Shown in pieces: positions 32,733 through 44,998 of a stretch of DNA of 64,000 nt. Position numbers and translations under genes: made by a program. Numbering within the stretch: the stretch's first letter is position 1; every line of letters starts with the position of its first letter. The notes below the pieces were generated by a model. That model ran no database searches, was not told the origin of the DNA, and was given only the letters and a program-made list of their open reading frames with translations. The DNA comes from Tupaia tana (taxonomy: Eukaryota > Chordata > Mammalia > Scandentia > Tupaiidae), in assembly GCA_026018925.1 (NCBI GenBank), contig JAKSZU010000012.1, forward strand, positions 28,137,814-28,201,813, in the 5' to 3' direction.

Positions 32733-33054
32733 GAGAGGAAATTACACTAGATAATATTTTCTAATATTATACTATAACTCTATGTGCATAGGAAGACAGG
32801 ATATTTCTAGGCAAACATAACCCAAAGGAAGAGGTAATTTGCCCTTCTTTTCTTTACTTTTCAGTTTCTGAAGCAAAACACTGAACCGCCTTTGAGATTT
32901 GTAAATTCTTGTGTACCCAATGAAAATAGGGCAATAAAATAATATTAAATATTTTCTAGTAAGGTAGATCTGACGGAATAAACACACAACAGATTTTGAT
33001 AAAAATACAAGATAAGAATAAAATACAAGGAAAGACCAATTAAATTGTGCAAAT

Positions 33055-33186
33055 ACATGGTAGTTAAGCTGCTGGATTCCACATGACCAATTCTATAGTT
33101 TCAACCTCAAACCTGGAGGCTTAAAAACATGCTGGGGCACATGACTGTGTATGCCCCAAATCCTGAGAGAAGAATGGAGAAGGTAA

Positions 33187-33254
<68 letters not shown>

Positions 33255-33323
33255 TGTATCTCTCTAGTGAGCTCATGACTCCTCAGAAAAATCTAAATGA
33301 CAAAACAAAACAAAAAAAAAAAG
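33055..33323 (+). repeat. tRNA-derived SINE, head truncated, CT-expanded
   Basis: TGGTAGTTAAGCTGCTGG, CCCCAAATCCTGAGAGAAGA, (CT)n of about 60 bases at 33189-33251, TAGTGAGCTCATGACTCC, A-rich tail. Confidence 0.88.
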
Positions 33324-33699
33324 GGTTGCACAAATAAATCACAATTGGTGAGAGTAGAACAAGAGTTTGTACAGATGGGCAGTAGTTAAGAACCTAATTA
33401 TATTTAAGGAACATTTGCCTGAAGAGAGATGGTTTAAAGGCAACTTCAATAAGAACAAAAGAACTCAGTGGTGATTAATAGATATTAATTGGAACAAAAT
33501 TATCTAAAGAAGTGTCTAGCTTTTCGGTTTGAGGATGGATTGGCTGCTAGTAGGGGTGGGATCTCCCTCTTCTGTTTGAAAATGGGTTGTCTACCCGACT
33601 TACAGGATTCAAATTCCTTTATATTAGTTCTTGTGCTAAGTTTGCTCACATCAAAATTTTATCTACAGAAAGAATGTTTTGGTTTTAATGCACACATGT

Positions 33700-33850
33700 T
33701 CCACTTTTATTCATTCATCATGCACGTATTTACTCAACCAATGTTTAAATACCTACAAAGTGTCAATGTACAAGAGCAGTTAGAATTATACCTGGTACTC
33801 CAAGAAGGTTTCGACATAACTCTGGGAAATAAAATATTTGAATATGAGTT
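33700..33850 (+). mobile_element. L2/MIR-like relic
   Basis: TTCATTCATCATGCACGTAT, TTACTCAACCAATGTTTAAA, CCTACAAAGTGTCAATGT resembles an L2 3' end. Low confidence by eye. Confidence 0.4.
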
Positions 33851-33869
33851 AACTTCGTAACTTTCATTC

Positions 33870-34510
33870 CAACACTTGAGTGGATACACACTACAACATG
33901 GATGAACCTGGAGAACATTTTGCTGAGTGAAATAAGCCAATCACTGGGACCAGCAGTTGATGTAATGGCTATGTCACTGGACTCCCATGTAGACGACAGC
34001 AGTACAAGTCCCGGACCCGGTGGCTTAAACTGACGCTGGGTGCGTGTACTTGTGTTCCCAAGATCCCGAGAGGAGAATAGAGGAGAAAGGATTGCAGTGT
34101 GGCCGGGGGTGATTTCTCGCTTTCTGTCTCTCCATCTCTCTCTGTCCTTCTGGAGAGAGCATGCACCATATAGCAAAAACCTCTCCAAGAAAAAAAAAAA
34201 AAAGAAGAAGTAAAAGAAGAAATAAGCCAATCACAGAATAACAAACACAGCGTGATTCACCTGTTGGAAGTATTTCTTAGTCAAACTTACAGATACAGAG
34301 GAGAATAGTGGTTGGGGCTAGGGGGAAAAGGAAATGGGAAGATGTTGTTCAACAGGTATAAAGTTTCAGTTATTAGAGATGAGTAAGTTTTAGAGATCCA
34401 CTATTCAACACTATACCTATAGTTAGTAATACTGTGCTGTGCATTTAAAAGTTGTTAAGTGAGTACAACTCATGTTAAGTGTTCTGACCACAACATAAAT
34501 AAAACAATTA
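33870..34510 (+). mobile_element. L1 3' end, split by a SINE
   Basis: CACTACAACATGGATGAACC, GCTGAGTGAAATAAGCCAAT, GGTTGGGGCTAGGGGGAAAA, AAAGTTTCAGTTATTAGAGA, ACCACAACATAAATAAAAC: a clear L1 (L1MB/MC-like) + strand 3' end. Confidence 0.75.
33945..34218 (+). repeat. tRNA-derived SINE, long form, inserted in L1
   Basis: TGGGACCAGCAGTTGATGTA ... CAAGATCCCGAGAGGAGAA ... GCAAAAACCTCTCCAAG. Perfect 16-base duplication GAAATAAGCCAATCAC (33929-33944, 34219-34234). Confidence 0.96.
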
Positions 34511-35449
34511 GTTAATTAATAAATAAAATGACTGCTGTAGTCAACGAAAAGAAAGAAAAAGAAAAAAGGAGAAATAAAAGAGAAAAAGACAACCCCATGG
34601 GTTACCTAAGTATTCAAGCTGAATTTCTCTCTGATAACTATAGTGGTAATGTGTTAAGTGCCTCCTACATGCCAGTTTACCTCACTATCTCTGTATGAGT
34701 TCCTTCCCACTGCCCATGGCATCTTTTTAAATTAACTTACATTTAGTCACTGTGCATATTTGGAGCGTACAGAATGCGTTTTACCAGTGTGAAAACAATG
34801 CCTATTACTCAAGTTATATGGGCAAATGAGTTGAACAGACAACTCTCATGGTATTTTTTTAAAAACTGTATGATCAAAGGGGAATAGTAGAATACTTTTA
34901 ACACAAGGAACTCTAGTAGCAAAGTTGGGGCAAGAATAGTTTTTTTTCTTTTTGTTTTAATTTATATGATTCTTAAACTACACTTTGGCTGTCTTACTCT
35001 AAAACTAATGAGTAAATATTAAATAAATTTTTGGAAAGGTATACTTAAGTATCTCTTTCTCACCCACTGAGAATTCTTCCAAGACAGGCACTTGAAAGAA
35101 TTTAAATGATCCTGTAACTAGGCCACCAGGAATGTCTAAATAGACAGTTTTCACTACAATATTTTATAGCCATCACTGTTACACTATCACTGGTTATTAG
35201 TAACTCCTTTTTACAGATGAGAAAGGCTAAGATTAGAAAATTGAGACTCAGAGGAACCATACTGCTTTCTGACATTTGCTCAACAAGCCAATGGCGGATT
35301 CCAGAAATTAACACTTTCCTCTGACTTCAGATGCAATGCTCTTGCCATTCTCTATTTTGACATAATTTAATTTTTTACAAAATATTATGGAATAAATGAA
35401 CACATGCTCATGCCTATAGTCTAAATGTGTAATAACTATTGGCATAATA
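34511..35449. other. gene-free, MIR/L2-like scraps
   Basis: TTTTTACAGATGAGAAAGGC near 35210 and GTGCCTCCTACATGCCAG near 34660 suggest MIR/L2 relics. Otherwise nothing. Confidence 0.4.
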
Positions 35450-35804
35450 TTGGATTGTTGGATAAGTCTTGATGCATTTTTGCATAGAAAAAACACATCA
35501 TGGGGACCAGCAGTTAGCGTAATGGCTATGTCACTGGACTCCCATGTAGTCGACGGTGGTTCACATCCCGGACCCGGTGACTTAAAACTCAGGCTGGGCA
35601 CGTGTGCGTGCGTGCCCAAGATCCTGAGAGGAGAATGGAGGAGAAGGGGTTGCGGCATGGCCATCCCCCCTGGGGGGTTATTTCTTGCTTTGTCTCTCTG
35701 TCTCTCTGTCTCTCTCTCTCTCTCTGGTGAGCACACACGCCCTATAGCAAAAACTTCCCCCAAAATATAAAAAAAAACACATCCTGACTTTTCCAACAAC
35801 CCAA
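35450..35804. mobile_element. mariner-type MITE (copy 1), split by a SINE
   Basis: Left half TTGGATTGTTGGATAAGTC + TTGATGCATTTTTGCATAG (35450-35499), right half CACATCCTGACTTTTCCAAC + AACCCAA (to 35804). The halves are inverted repeats bounded by TA. Removing the SINE and one target duplication leaves about 71 bp, matching the intact copy at 53924. No coding capacity. Confidence 0.8.
35500..35771 (+). repeat. tRNA-derived SINE, long form, nested in the MITE
   Basis: TGGGGACCAGCAGTTAGCGT ... CACGTGTGCGTGCGTGCCC ... CCTATAGCAAAAACTTCCC. Flanked by AAAAAACACATC (35488-35499 and 35772-35783). Confidence 0.95.
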
Positions 35805-35805
35805 T

Positions 35806-37794
35806 ATATGAATCTGCTGAAGATATACTATTGAGTTTTTGCTCACCAGTTTCCTCTGAATTGTTCTATGCTTGCTTGATGAACTATGTGAAGAGTTTAC
35901 ACTGCCTGGTATATCAAAAAAGTCTACAATGCACTGAAAACTGACCTGACACACAGAATTCTTGGGCCTGGGATGTTAGGTCATTTGGTTCTGCCCTCTG
36001 CTTGTTGAAGGATTATTCCAGACACCAGGAGTCTATAAAAGAAAGACACACAGAGAGAGAGAGGTTACCTCAAACTCACAAACTTACTGGCAGAAAGATC
36101 CTTCTGTATATATGTATGTGTGTAACTGGGGATCAATCCCTAGCCAGTTGTGTCCCCTGACATGATCTGCAAAGAGATTTTCTTTTGCCAAAAGAACCCA
36201 TGGGAAAAAAATTCAAGATTCAAGATTTGAGAAAGAGAGCCTTTATAAGAGCTGACTGGTTAGAGTTGCCTGGTGAGAATCATTTACCCCCAGAAAAACA
36301 AAGTCCTAGGGGAGAACTCTTTATAGTTGTGTTCTCTAACCCTTTGTGCTCCAAATTACAGACTACAATGGGCAGTTTCTTTTCAGTCTAGCTTTACTCT
36401 TACTTCCTCGAAGGAGAAACCTGCAGATGAGTTACAATCGCAGTACTTATTCACGAGCAAGCTTGACCCCCTAACAGCTGTGGGCCAGAGCTTTGCCTAG
36501 AAAGAGTAAGGGAGTAGTGTTAATGCATCATCCATCAGCTTGCACAGCTGTCATTTGCCTGTTTTGTAATGGTCATAAGACACAGAACCCAGTTAGGAAG
36601 GGGTTGCTGAGTAACTATCTTCTCTGAAGCCAGTACAACTGCTCACAGACCCGGCTCTTGCCTGGGTATTCTGAGGATCTCGGGAGTTGTAGCTAACCTG
36701 TGTGCAGGCACAGAAAATGACAACCTAAGAAGTGATTAGAGGAAAACGAAAACTTTGTGATCCCTTGCATGTCCCATGTTAGCTTATAGTGAGTTGCTCT
36801 GATAACTGGCTTGAAACTGCTGCCTCTACATATACCACTGTGGTGGAGAATTAAGCACATTTCACAGACAATCACCAGTTTCCTGTGCCTTTTCCCACTA
36901 ACACAGCCTCTGACAATTAGCAGTGAGCTTCGAGGGTTTGTGAATTCCAAGAACAATAACTAAGTATGCTTCTTGGCATGCAAAGCTGTGTGAAGACCTC
37001 ACTACCTTGCAAAAACATCCTGTCTGAAAGATTGGGATGAGAAAATTGTTTATATCCATTAGACGTGCTGCACAGCAGATACCTTAATTGTCTTGTTTCA
37101 TTTATTTTCTTTTTTTTTCTTCTGTCACAAGATTCCAGATCTCTAGGAAAGTCTGTAAAGATGCAGTGATTTCCAGGAGTTCATCAAAACCTGGAGAAAA
37201 TAACTGTTTTTTTCATGTCTTCTGGACTAACAGAAACATGATCCCTCCCCCACACATGTGCCCTACCCAGAAAGCACTTCAACATATGGCAGAGATATTT
37301 TCACAGTCCTGGATAAATGTGCCACAAAATGTATGATACTCCGGGGGAAATGCACAATTCAAACAAATTTCCAAGATACAGAAGCAAAAGGAGATATACA
37401 GGGTCCCATAGGGAAACAAATGCGAATATCTTGCTGTCTATACTAAGGATCCCAAACTGAGGAACACTGGTTCATGAATCCAAGGGTTTTTTGTTGTTGT
37501 TGTTGTATTTTCAGTGTTATCTCAGGGATTTAAACTATTCATTAGCCAAGACTTAATAATCAGTGGGTACACAAACCAAGAAAATGATGGTCAGAGCTCA
37601 TTTTGATGGAGTGTCTGATCTAAATGGCCTGCCCTAGGACTTAAATATTTTGAGTACCTTCCCTGCATCTAGCTATCCATGATAGGTCAATGTAGCATTG
37701 GATCAACTGAAAAGTATTTGGAACAAGACAGCATTTGTCCAAAACTCAGTTCTGTCAGCAATGCATCACCTTGGGTTAACTGCATAAACTGCCC
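35806..37794. other. long non-SINE segment, unassigned
   Basis: Almost 2 kb with no main-family SINE and mildly higher GC (36.0-37.0 kb). Open frames are short and uninformative. It may be an old LTR or a conserved noncoding block; I cannot decide by eye. Confidence 0.4.
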
Positions 37795-37805
37795 TACCTC
37801 TGTTT

Positions 37806-38064
37806 ATAAATTTAAGGTCTTTGCCATACAGGGTGCATGTGCTTGTCAGAGGGAGACAAAGAGAGACAATGAAAAGGAAAGTGAGAAATCCCCATGAGGG
37901 GATGGACACACTGCAGTCTTTTCTCCTTCATTCTCCTCCTGTGATTTTTGGCATGCCTGTACACACACCCAGCATGGCTTCTAAGCTGCCAGGTCTGGAA
38001 CTCAAACCACAGTCAGTCATGTGGGAGTCCAGCACCTTAACCACCATGTTACCTGCTGGCCTGC
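37806..38064 (-). repeat. tRNA-derived SINE
   Basis: GTCTTTGCCATACAGGGTGC ... TCTCCTTCATTCTCCTCC ... ACCATGTTACCTGCTGGC. Perfect ACCTCTGTTTA duplication (37795-37805, 38065-38075). Confidence 0.93.
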
Positions 38065-38153
38065 ACCTCTGTTTAGTTTAACTTGGGGGAGACAGTTATA
38101 ACTGTTTTGTAGGTTTATTTATTTATTATTTTTTGTAAATAAAAAGTTTTATT

Positions 38154-38417
38154 GGGACCAGCAGTTGGCGTAATGGCTATGTCGCTGGATTCCCATGTAG
38201 TCAATCGCATTTCGAGTCCCTGACCCACTGGCTTAAAATCACTTTGGGCACGTGTGTGCGTGTGCCCAAGATCCCAAAGGGAGAATGGAGGAGAAGGGAT
38301 TGTGGTGTGGCCATCTCCCCTGGAGGTGATTTCTCGATTTCTGTCTCTCTGTCTCCCTCTTTCTGTCTAATGAGCGCACATGCCCTTTAGCAAAAACCTC
38401 TCAAAAAAAAAAAAAAA
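38154..38417 (+). repeat. tRNA-derived SINE, long form
   Basis: GGGACCAGCAGTTGGCGTAA ... CATTTCGAGTCCCTGACCC ... GCCCTTTAGCAAAAACCTCT, A-tail. Duplication AAAAAGTTTTATT on both sides. Confidence 0.94.
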
Positions 38418-38517
38418 AAAAAGTTTTATTTATTTGTCATTTTTTTGGTAGGTTTCACTGAAATTCTTATTTTTTTTCATTTTGACAGAGAGGATTTAAA
38501 ATAACATTAATATAAAT

Positions 38518-38620
38518 GTTACAACATGAATGAATCTCGAAGACCTTATTCTAAGTGAAATAAAGGATAAATATTATATCATTCCACTTACATGAGGCAT
38601 CTAGCATAGTGAATTTCTTT
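38518..38620 (+). mobile_element. L1 3' end fragment
   Basis: TTACAACATGAATGAATCTC, TTCTAAGTGAAATAAAGGA, CCACTTACATGAGGCATCTA match the same L1 3' segment as at 33.9 kb. Confidence 0.65.
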
Positions 38621-41591
38621 CTTCTATTTTATTATTTAACATATTTTATAAAATAAATTAAATGACCAATTATTAGTTGAAGGAAAGATCTTAGCCACAG
38701 TACACTTAGGACTCACTCAAAATGTGCCAATTATTACTATTATTCATTGCCATTATTTTTTGTTGACAATACAGTGATTTTAGTAAATTATCACTTAGTG
38801 CCTGACATATGTCAGGTGTTACGTTCTAAAAATTAGATGAAAGTCAAGTGTAGTGACTACCCTCAAGAAGTTCATACTCTAGGAGGTAAGACAACCAATA
38901 TACTAAGACAAATCTGATTGGGACACTACTAAACTTACAATTTTTTTGTCTTCCATTGTCCTCAGACTGACTTCCCTCTGCCCTTGGGAGCATTGTCTTT
39001 CCACTTTCTCTGCTTCATACTGAACTCATTTTTAATTACTCGAATATGGTATGCTCTGGTTTATCGCTAAGCCTTCTCTCATTCTGGTCTCCAAGACAGC
39101 ATCAGGGCGCTGACTAATTCTTAAATGCTGCTTTAAATGTAACTCAAAATAAATTTTGTTTTTTATTTACATTAAAATTAAAATACCTTTTTTTCCTCCC
39201 TAGATTTTCTGATTCATAAATTATTAATATATTAATGGAAGTTAATTATGTGGGGTTCTTTTATCATTTTTTTTTTTCTATTTTGATTTTCTTTCTAGTC
39301 TCTCTTCTTTACAGTCCCTAATCTTGTGCTTCATATTTTGAAAAGATAGAGCACAGCCAATGTTCTCTGTGCCTGGAGCATGTCCTTCATCTCTAGTTAT
39401 TTCCTTCGCTTGCTCTCCACTCTGTTGCCCTCATTCCTAATTCCTCTGGGAAACTCCCGATTTCCTCAGGTTCATGTTAGTAATATATTTGGTTAGCCTC
39501 CCTTGACCACACAGGTTGAGTTGTGCCAACCCCTTACGTTATCTACACCAGTGCTACTCAAGTTTGAATGCCACATGAATACCCTAAGTATCTCATAAAA
39601 ATGCAGGTTGGAATTTGTACATATAAATTTTTGCATTTCCAGAAAGCTTCTAGGTGATGCCTATGCTATTGGTTCTTTAACAGCAAAGATCTGTTAATAT
39701 CCATTGAGAGGAATTATAACTGGCACTGTAACTCCCCAGCGATTCGTATCTCCCATGAGACATCACACTGTAACATCTAGGGTGATGTCTGTTGTGGTCA
39801 CTGTTACATTTTCAGGCTTTTGTTCAATATCAGATACATGGTTTACGTATAATATTTTTGCAACGAGGAATGAAGAACATTGATGAAAGTATGTATGAGA
39901 CAAAGTGGGAGTAAAGAGAGGAATGGGGTAAATAGAAATAATAGGAATAGCCAGAGGAAGTTCAGAGTGAGAGGTAAGGGTGAGTTACAGCTGCTTATAC
40001 TCTAAAATTGAATGGTGTTGGCCAAATCAACAAGGCAGGAAAACTAATCATTCAACATGGCTGGACAAAGGAAAAGAGTTACATCATGCTTTCAACAGAC
40101 CAGTGGGTGATGCAAGGACTTTATATATTTTGTACATAATAACCTAAACAGAACCGTACTGTTTTTGATGCAGGAACCAGTTTTGGTTCTTGTTGTAATT
40201 ATTTGCATGATCTTAAGTTTACTTGCCATAACTTGAATACATTAACCATAAGTTACCTGGTGACTTCTGGCTTCTTGCTTCAGTCACAAACTCTTGTTAT
40301 TTCACTGTTTGCCACCTTGGAGGACTCACCCTTGAAACCCACTTCCTTATTTTCTGACCCAGCATCACCATCTACATGAACTGTTACATGGATGAATTTT
40401 AAAGGTTACATAAGATACCAGGACTGTATAAAAATACTTTATGTATTTCATATCATCGAGAATTTTTTCTCGTATTTTTAACTACTGTAAATAATGCTGC
40501 TATAAGGTTCCTACATATAAAACATGGACTGCAATTCTGATATTTTCCTTCCAATAAATTTTTAGAAATGAAAAATTATTAACATTTTAAGATAATAATA
40601 TACCGGGAAATCCACTTTCGGAAGCTCACGCAAACATTGTAAAGCATGCCTCGTCCGCTATAGCACAGAAACACAGCATTGTGTGTTGTGAGGTTTAAAA
40701 AATATTTGCTGATTTGATAAGCAAGAATATTTTACTGTTTATATAGTGCAATGTGGTCACTCACTAGATAAGATTTATTGCAAGTTCTTACAGCAGTTTC
40801 CTGGTGTCCATTTCTGTTCTTCCTGTTTGTATTACAAAGTCTGAGAAACATTAATAGGAAGTCTAATGACATCACAGACTGTAAAGTGTTTCCCAGATTC
40901 AATGATACCAGTATGGACATATTAATTAGGTATGCTGTAATGTGTTTTTAACAAAGAAAATTGTGCTCAGGTTTTCGAATAGTTTAATTAAATTCTCAGC
41001 TGATGTTCTACTAGGTTGGTTTCAAAGTAAGGCAATAAAAGGGCCATATTTTAAGTGTGTACCAGTGTGTATATCAGTGCTTTGACAAGTGTGCACACCA
41101 GTTCCATATGCACATATTAATCTCTGTCACAGAATTGATATCATACCACTATAGTAACTCTATTGCTCTGAGGGAAGAATAATATTCTTCTGATCACAGA
41201 AAAATAAATATGACCATTCCCAAGTGTTTTCTGAGACTGATAGGAAACTACTCACAGCCCCAAGTTTTGCCCAACCTGGTAGAGAAAATGTTTTCAAAGA
41301 TCTTGAGAAATTCACAGGAAGACAAAACAGTTTTAAAAAAAAAAAAAAAACTTTTATCTGCAAAATATATATACAAGTGACAACCTGTTAACATCCAGTC
41401 CAGCCCATAAGTACATATACGTGCTGTTTGGTTAAGATGACTCAAGTTGGAGGTAGGGTAAATAGACAGTCATGTGAAAAGTCTTTAGGGAATGAGTTTT
41501 GAAACTGGAAATGTTATTTGACAACCCAGGCTTGAATACTAGTTGTGCTATCTATTAATTTAGAAATCTAAGTAAATTATTTAAAACTTTT
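38621..41591. other. gene-free DNA with old L2/L1-like scraps
   Basis: 38780-38890 and 39000-39140 look L2-like, 40380-40470 L1-like. No exon or gene recognised. Confidence 0.4.
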
Positions 41592-41829
41592 GGAGCCAGC
41601 AAGTGGTGTGGTGACTGGGTCACCAGACTCCCACATGGTTGACAGTAGTTTGAGTTCCAGTCCCAAAGGCTTGGGCCTCATGCCAGGGACATGTGTGTGC
41701 ATGCTCACAGTCTCAGGAAGAGAATGGAGGACAGGGGATTGAGGTGTGGCCATCACCCCTGTCTCTCTTTGTCCTTCCAGCAAGAACATGCATACTACAG
41801 CAAAAATCTCTAAAAAAACAATTTTAAAA
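41592..41829 (+). repeat. tRNA-derived SINE, diverged
   Basis: GGAGCCAGCAAGTGGTGTGG, GTAGTTTGAGTTCCAGTCCC, GAACATGCATACTACAGCAA. Confidence 0.85.
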
Positions 41830-41894
41830 AAACTTTTTATACATGGCAACTACATAAATCAAACTAATAAATTATTCTACCCAATTTATCTTAT

Positions 41895-42295
41895 AGTTGT
41901 ATACGTCAGAAGCATGACATGAGACTTGCTGCGTTCAAATCAAGGCATCAGCAGGCTGCGTTGCTATTTAGAGGGTCCAGGTGACAAATAAATACCCTTA
42001 CGTTTTTTCCAGCTAGAGCTTCCCACATTCCTTGGCTTGTGTTCCTTTCCATCTTTAAAGTCAGCAAGAGAGAATCAAGTTCTTCTCAGGTTGCCATCTC
42101 TCTGGTTCTTCACTTTAAAGACTCATGTGATTGGATTAGACTCACCCAAATAATCCAGATATTCCCCCTTTTCAAGATCTTTAACTTTAATCACATCTTC
42201 AAGGACCTTGTTAGCCATGTAAGGCAGCCTACTCACATATTCCAGGCATTAGGACTTGGACACTTTTAGGGGCCATTATTCTACCTACCACAAAT
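41895..42295 (-). mobile_element. MLT-like LTR or related ancient repeat
   Basis: CAAGGCATCAGCAGGCTGCG, CCACATTCCTTGGCTTGTG, CAAGATCTTTAACTTTAATC, GGGGCCATTATTCTACCTAC match a well-known old mammalian repeat, seen here on the + strand as its complement. Exact family not recalled. Confidence 0.5.
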
Positions 42296-42914
42296 GCTTA
42301 GAATAATATCTTGGATTAGAATGCACAGTAAAATGTTGGTTTGGTTTTGTTCTTATTATGTCATAGTGAATAAAATATTTCAGGCCAATATTTCAGTAGC
42401 AAGGGTAGGATAAGGAAGGAACCAGAGAAAATGACTAGGAAAAACTACTGAAATTTTCCAAGTGAGAAGTAACTATGACTTAGATAAAAATGGCACTTTG
42501 GGAAATACTAATGATCGAATTCTGGTTATATTTTCAAAGAGATTATTAGCATTTGCCAATAGTTTGGATGTAGGGTAGAAAAGACATAAATCAGGGCTCA
42601 GTCCATGACCCATATACCCAAGAAAGGTCCAGAAATGGTAGAGATACTGAAGATCTAAAGAAACCATAGGAAAGAAAATGGAAAATCTATTATTTTTCTT
42701 TTGAAATTTACATAGGCTTTTATTTAATTCAGTAATTAATTTTCTTATCTTTTTTATTCTCTTTTATTTTATAATTTGTTTACATTTAATTGCTATACAG
42801 TTTTGTGGGATATAATATGGATTTTCAAAGCATATAATATAGATTTTCAAAGCATATTGTAGTATGCAATAGTCAAGTCAAGGATAATACAATATTCATC
42901 ACTTTCAAATTTTC

Positions 42915-43159
42915 TCTTTTTTTGAGATAGAGAGATTTTTTTCTATAGGGCGTGAGAGACAGAAAGACAGAAAGCGAGAAATCAGCTGCCAAAAGGGTGG
43001 CCATAGGCAATCCTTTCTTCCTCCATTGTCCTTTCAAGATTTGGGGCCCACACACACATGCACCCAGTGTGAGTTTCAAGCCGCCAGGTTCAGAACTTGA
43101 ACTGTGGTCAACTATGTGAAAATCCAGCACCTTAACCACTACTCCACCTGCTAGTCCCT
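42915..43159 (-). repeat. tRNA-derived SINE
   Basis: ATTTTTTTCTATAGGGCGTG ... CCATTGTCCTTTCAAGATT ... CCACCTGCTAGTCCC. Perfect 14-base duplication ACTTTCAAATTTTC (42901-42914, 43160-43173). Confidence 0.93.
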
Positions 43160-43556
43160 ACTTTCAAATTTTCGACAAAGAACACCATATTATAATGTGT
43201 ACCATTTATTTTTGCTCTACTATTTTTTTTTTTTTTTTTTTCACTTTTTGAAATAGATAGATAGATTGGCAATGTCTGTTTTTTTTTTTAACGTATTTGT
43301 GATATGCCATTCCACGACTCATTTGCCCCATCTACCTGCACTCCTGTTTATTAAGTGCTTTTTACTGAGCCTTTCCTATACTAGTGAGAGTAATAGGTAC
43401 CTCACATCAGATGAAATCCGCGGCTAGATTTATCACCTACCTCAACTCCTTAAAATATAAGTTCCTCAAAATTTGAATACAAATTGGGAGAATGCTCAAA
43501 ATATTGTGTTTATTTTATTTTCATCTAGTGTGTTGGGACTTCAAAACAGAAAATAG

Positions 43557-43731
43557 TGGGACCAGCAGGTGGCGTGGTGGTTAAGGCGCTGGGCACTCCC
43601 ACATGGCTGACCATGCGTTGAAGTCCTGGACCTGGTGGCTTACATTCTCACTTTCTCTCCCTCTCTCTCTGTCTCTCTCTTTCTGGTCAAATTAAAATAA
43701 ATGAATGAATAAATAAAAATTAAAAATAAAA
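43557..43731 (+). repeat. tRNA-derived SINE, short form
   Basis: TGGGACCAGCAGGTGGCGTG, GCGTTGAAGTCCTGGACC, CTGGTCAAATTAAAATAAAT. Confidence 0.92.
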
Positions 43732-44594
43732 CAAAATAGGTTAAATTATTTTTTAAAAAGTACAAACTGTGTTTTCTTCGCACCTAAATTGTGGACTGAG
43801 ATATTCACCCATTATATTCACCAAGAACTTGCTTCACGTCTCTAAGATAATGTTGTCATTGGTTAGTATGTAATTTTTTATTAACTGTCATCTACACTAA
43901 AAACCTAAATGATAGGAACTATGCTGTATTCCTTCTTTCTGTAAATTTCTAGCACTTGGCATGATGTTTGGACAATAGGTAGGGCATGCTCATGAAATGA
44001 TTACTGGACAGGTGTATGAATTAGTAAAATAATTAAGTTTCCTGGTGTATGAAAGACACTGCAGCTGCTGCTTAGAACAGGTAGGCTAATGAACCCATAT
44101 AGCTAGGAATAATGATAGATGCTATGGAGTTACAAGGTGGAGTGGACTCACACTCATAATCAGAAACACCTTTTAGCACTTTGATAATATTTCATTGTTA
44201 AAATTCCCTTCAGAGTGACTACTAATGGTTACATGGTTTCTTTGCAGAGTGACAAAATTTTCTAAAATTATATCATGACAATGGTTCACTCTGCAACTTA
44301 AACTATTGAATTGCTTAGTATGGGATTTAATAATGTATAAATTATATTTCAGTATATGCTGTTTTAAAAGAAAACTCTTCAATAAAATAGCATGATACAA
44401 AGGTCCATCAGCCTCTGAAGCACAGAGCTGCAATAAAGTAACTGCATAATGGAACAGATATAAAAAGATTGTATGAAGCGAAAGAAGTCTTCTGGGAACC
44501 TCTCTACACCCTAGAGACACAGTGAGTTAGCACCACCGCCAGGAAATGGCCTCTCAGCTCCGAGCCTGTTTCCAGCCAGGCTGTGATAAGTTTC

Positions 44595-44684
44595 CTTATA
44601 AGCTCTGCCCTCCCCTGGAATCTAAAGCGTCCTCAGCCTTCTGAATCAACCCAAGAGGACAGGCAGAACTGCTGTATGGGCTCT
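44595..44684 (+). promoter_or_regulatory. candidate TATA-type promoter and untranslated first exon
   Basis: A non-repetitive, relatively GC-rich segment carries CTTATAAG at 44595-44602 and, about 80 bases on, CT|GTAAGT with the donor GT at 44685-44686. This is the arrangement expected for a short noncoding first exon (roughly 44630-44684) spliced to a downstream OR coding exon. Candidate partners on the same strand are the receptor at 51668 and OR51E2 at 62357; the distance to OR51E2 (about 17.7 kb) is similar to the size I recall for the human OR51E2 gene. Inference only. Confidence 0.35.
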
Positions 44685-44998
44685 GTAAGTAAAATTACTT
44701 TGTTCAATGAAAATACTTGACGCTAGATGAGCCATGGTTTCTTATCCACAAAAAGAAATTTCCTTGCAATATGCAGAATAAAATTAGATAGATGGTGGAC
44801 TGAGGAGGATGGTAGAATTTGTAGACTTATTTATTCCTAGGAAATCTGTAGAGAATGGACATTTTGTTCTGTCTAGTATAGACTAGATAACTTGTTATAA
44901 GTCAAAAGTTTATTCAGTGTACCGATACATTGATAAACATCATGGTCAGTGTATCTTATTTCTAAGTCCAATAGCTTTTACTAAAAATGAAAAATGAT

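Noticed and set aside
33489-33860. 123-codon open frame
   Set aside because: It has no protein family signature and its 3' half looks like an L2/MIR relic.
33763-34230. 155-codon minus-strand open frame
   Set aside because: It is the antisense of a SINE joined to L1 3' DNA.
35308-35799. 163-codon minus-strand open frame
   Set aside because: It runs through the antisense of the SINE nested in the MITE.
44173-44520. 115-codon minus-strand open frame near the candidate exon
   Set aside because: No recognisable domain; composition resembles random AT-rich DNA.
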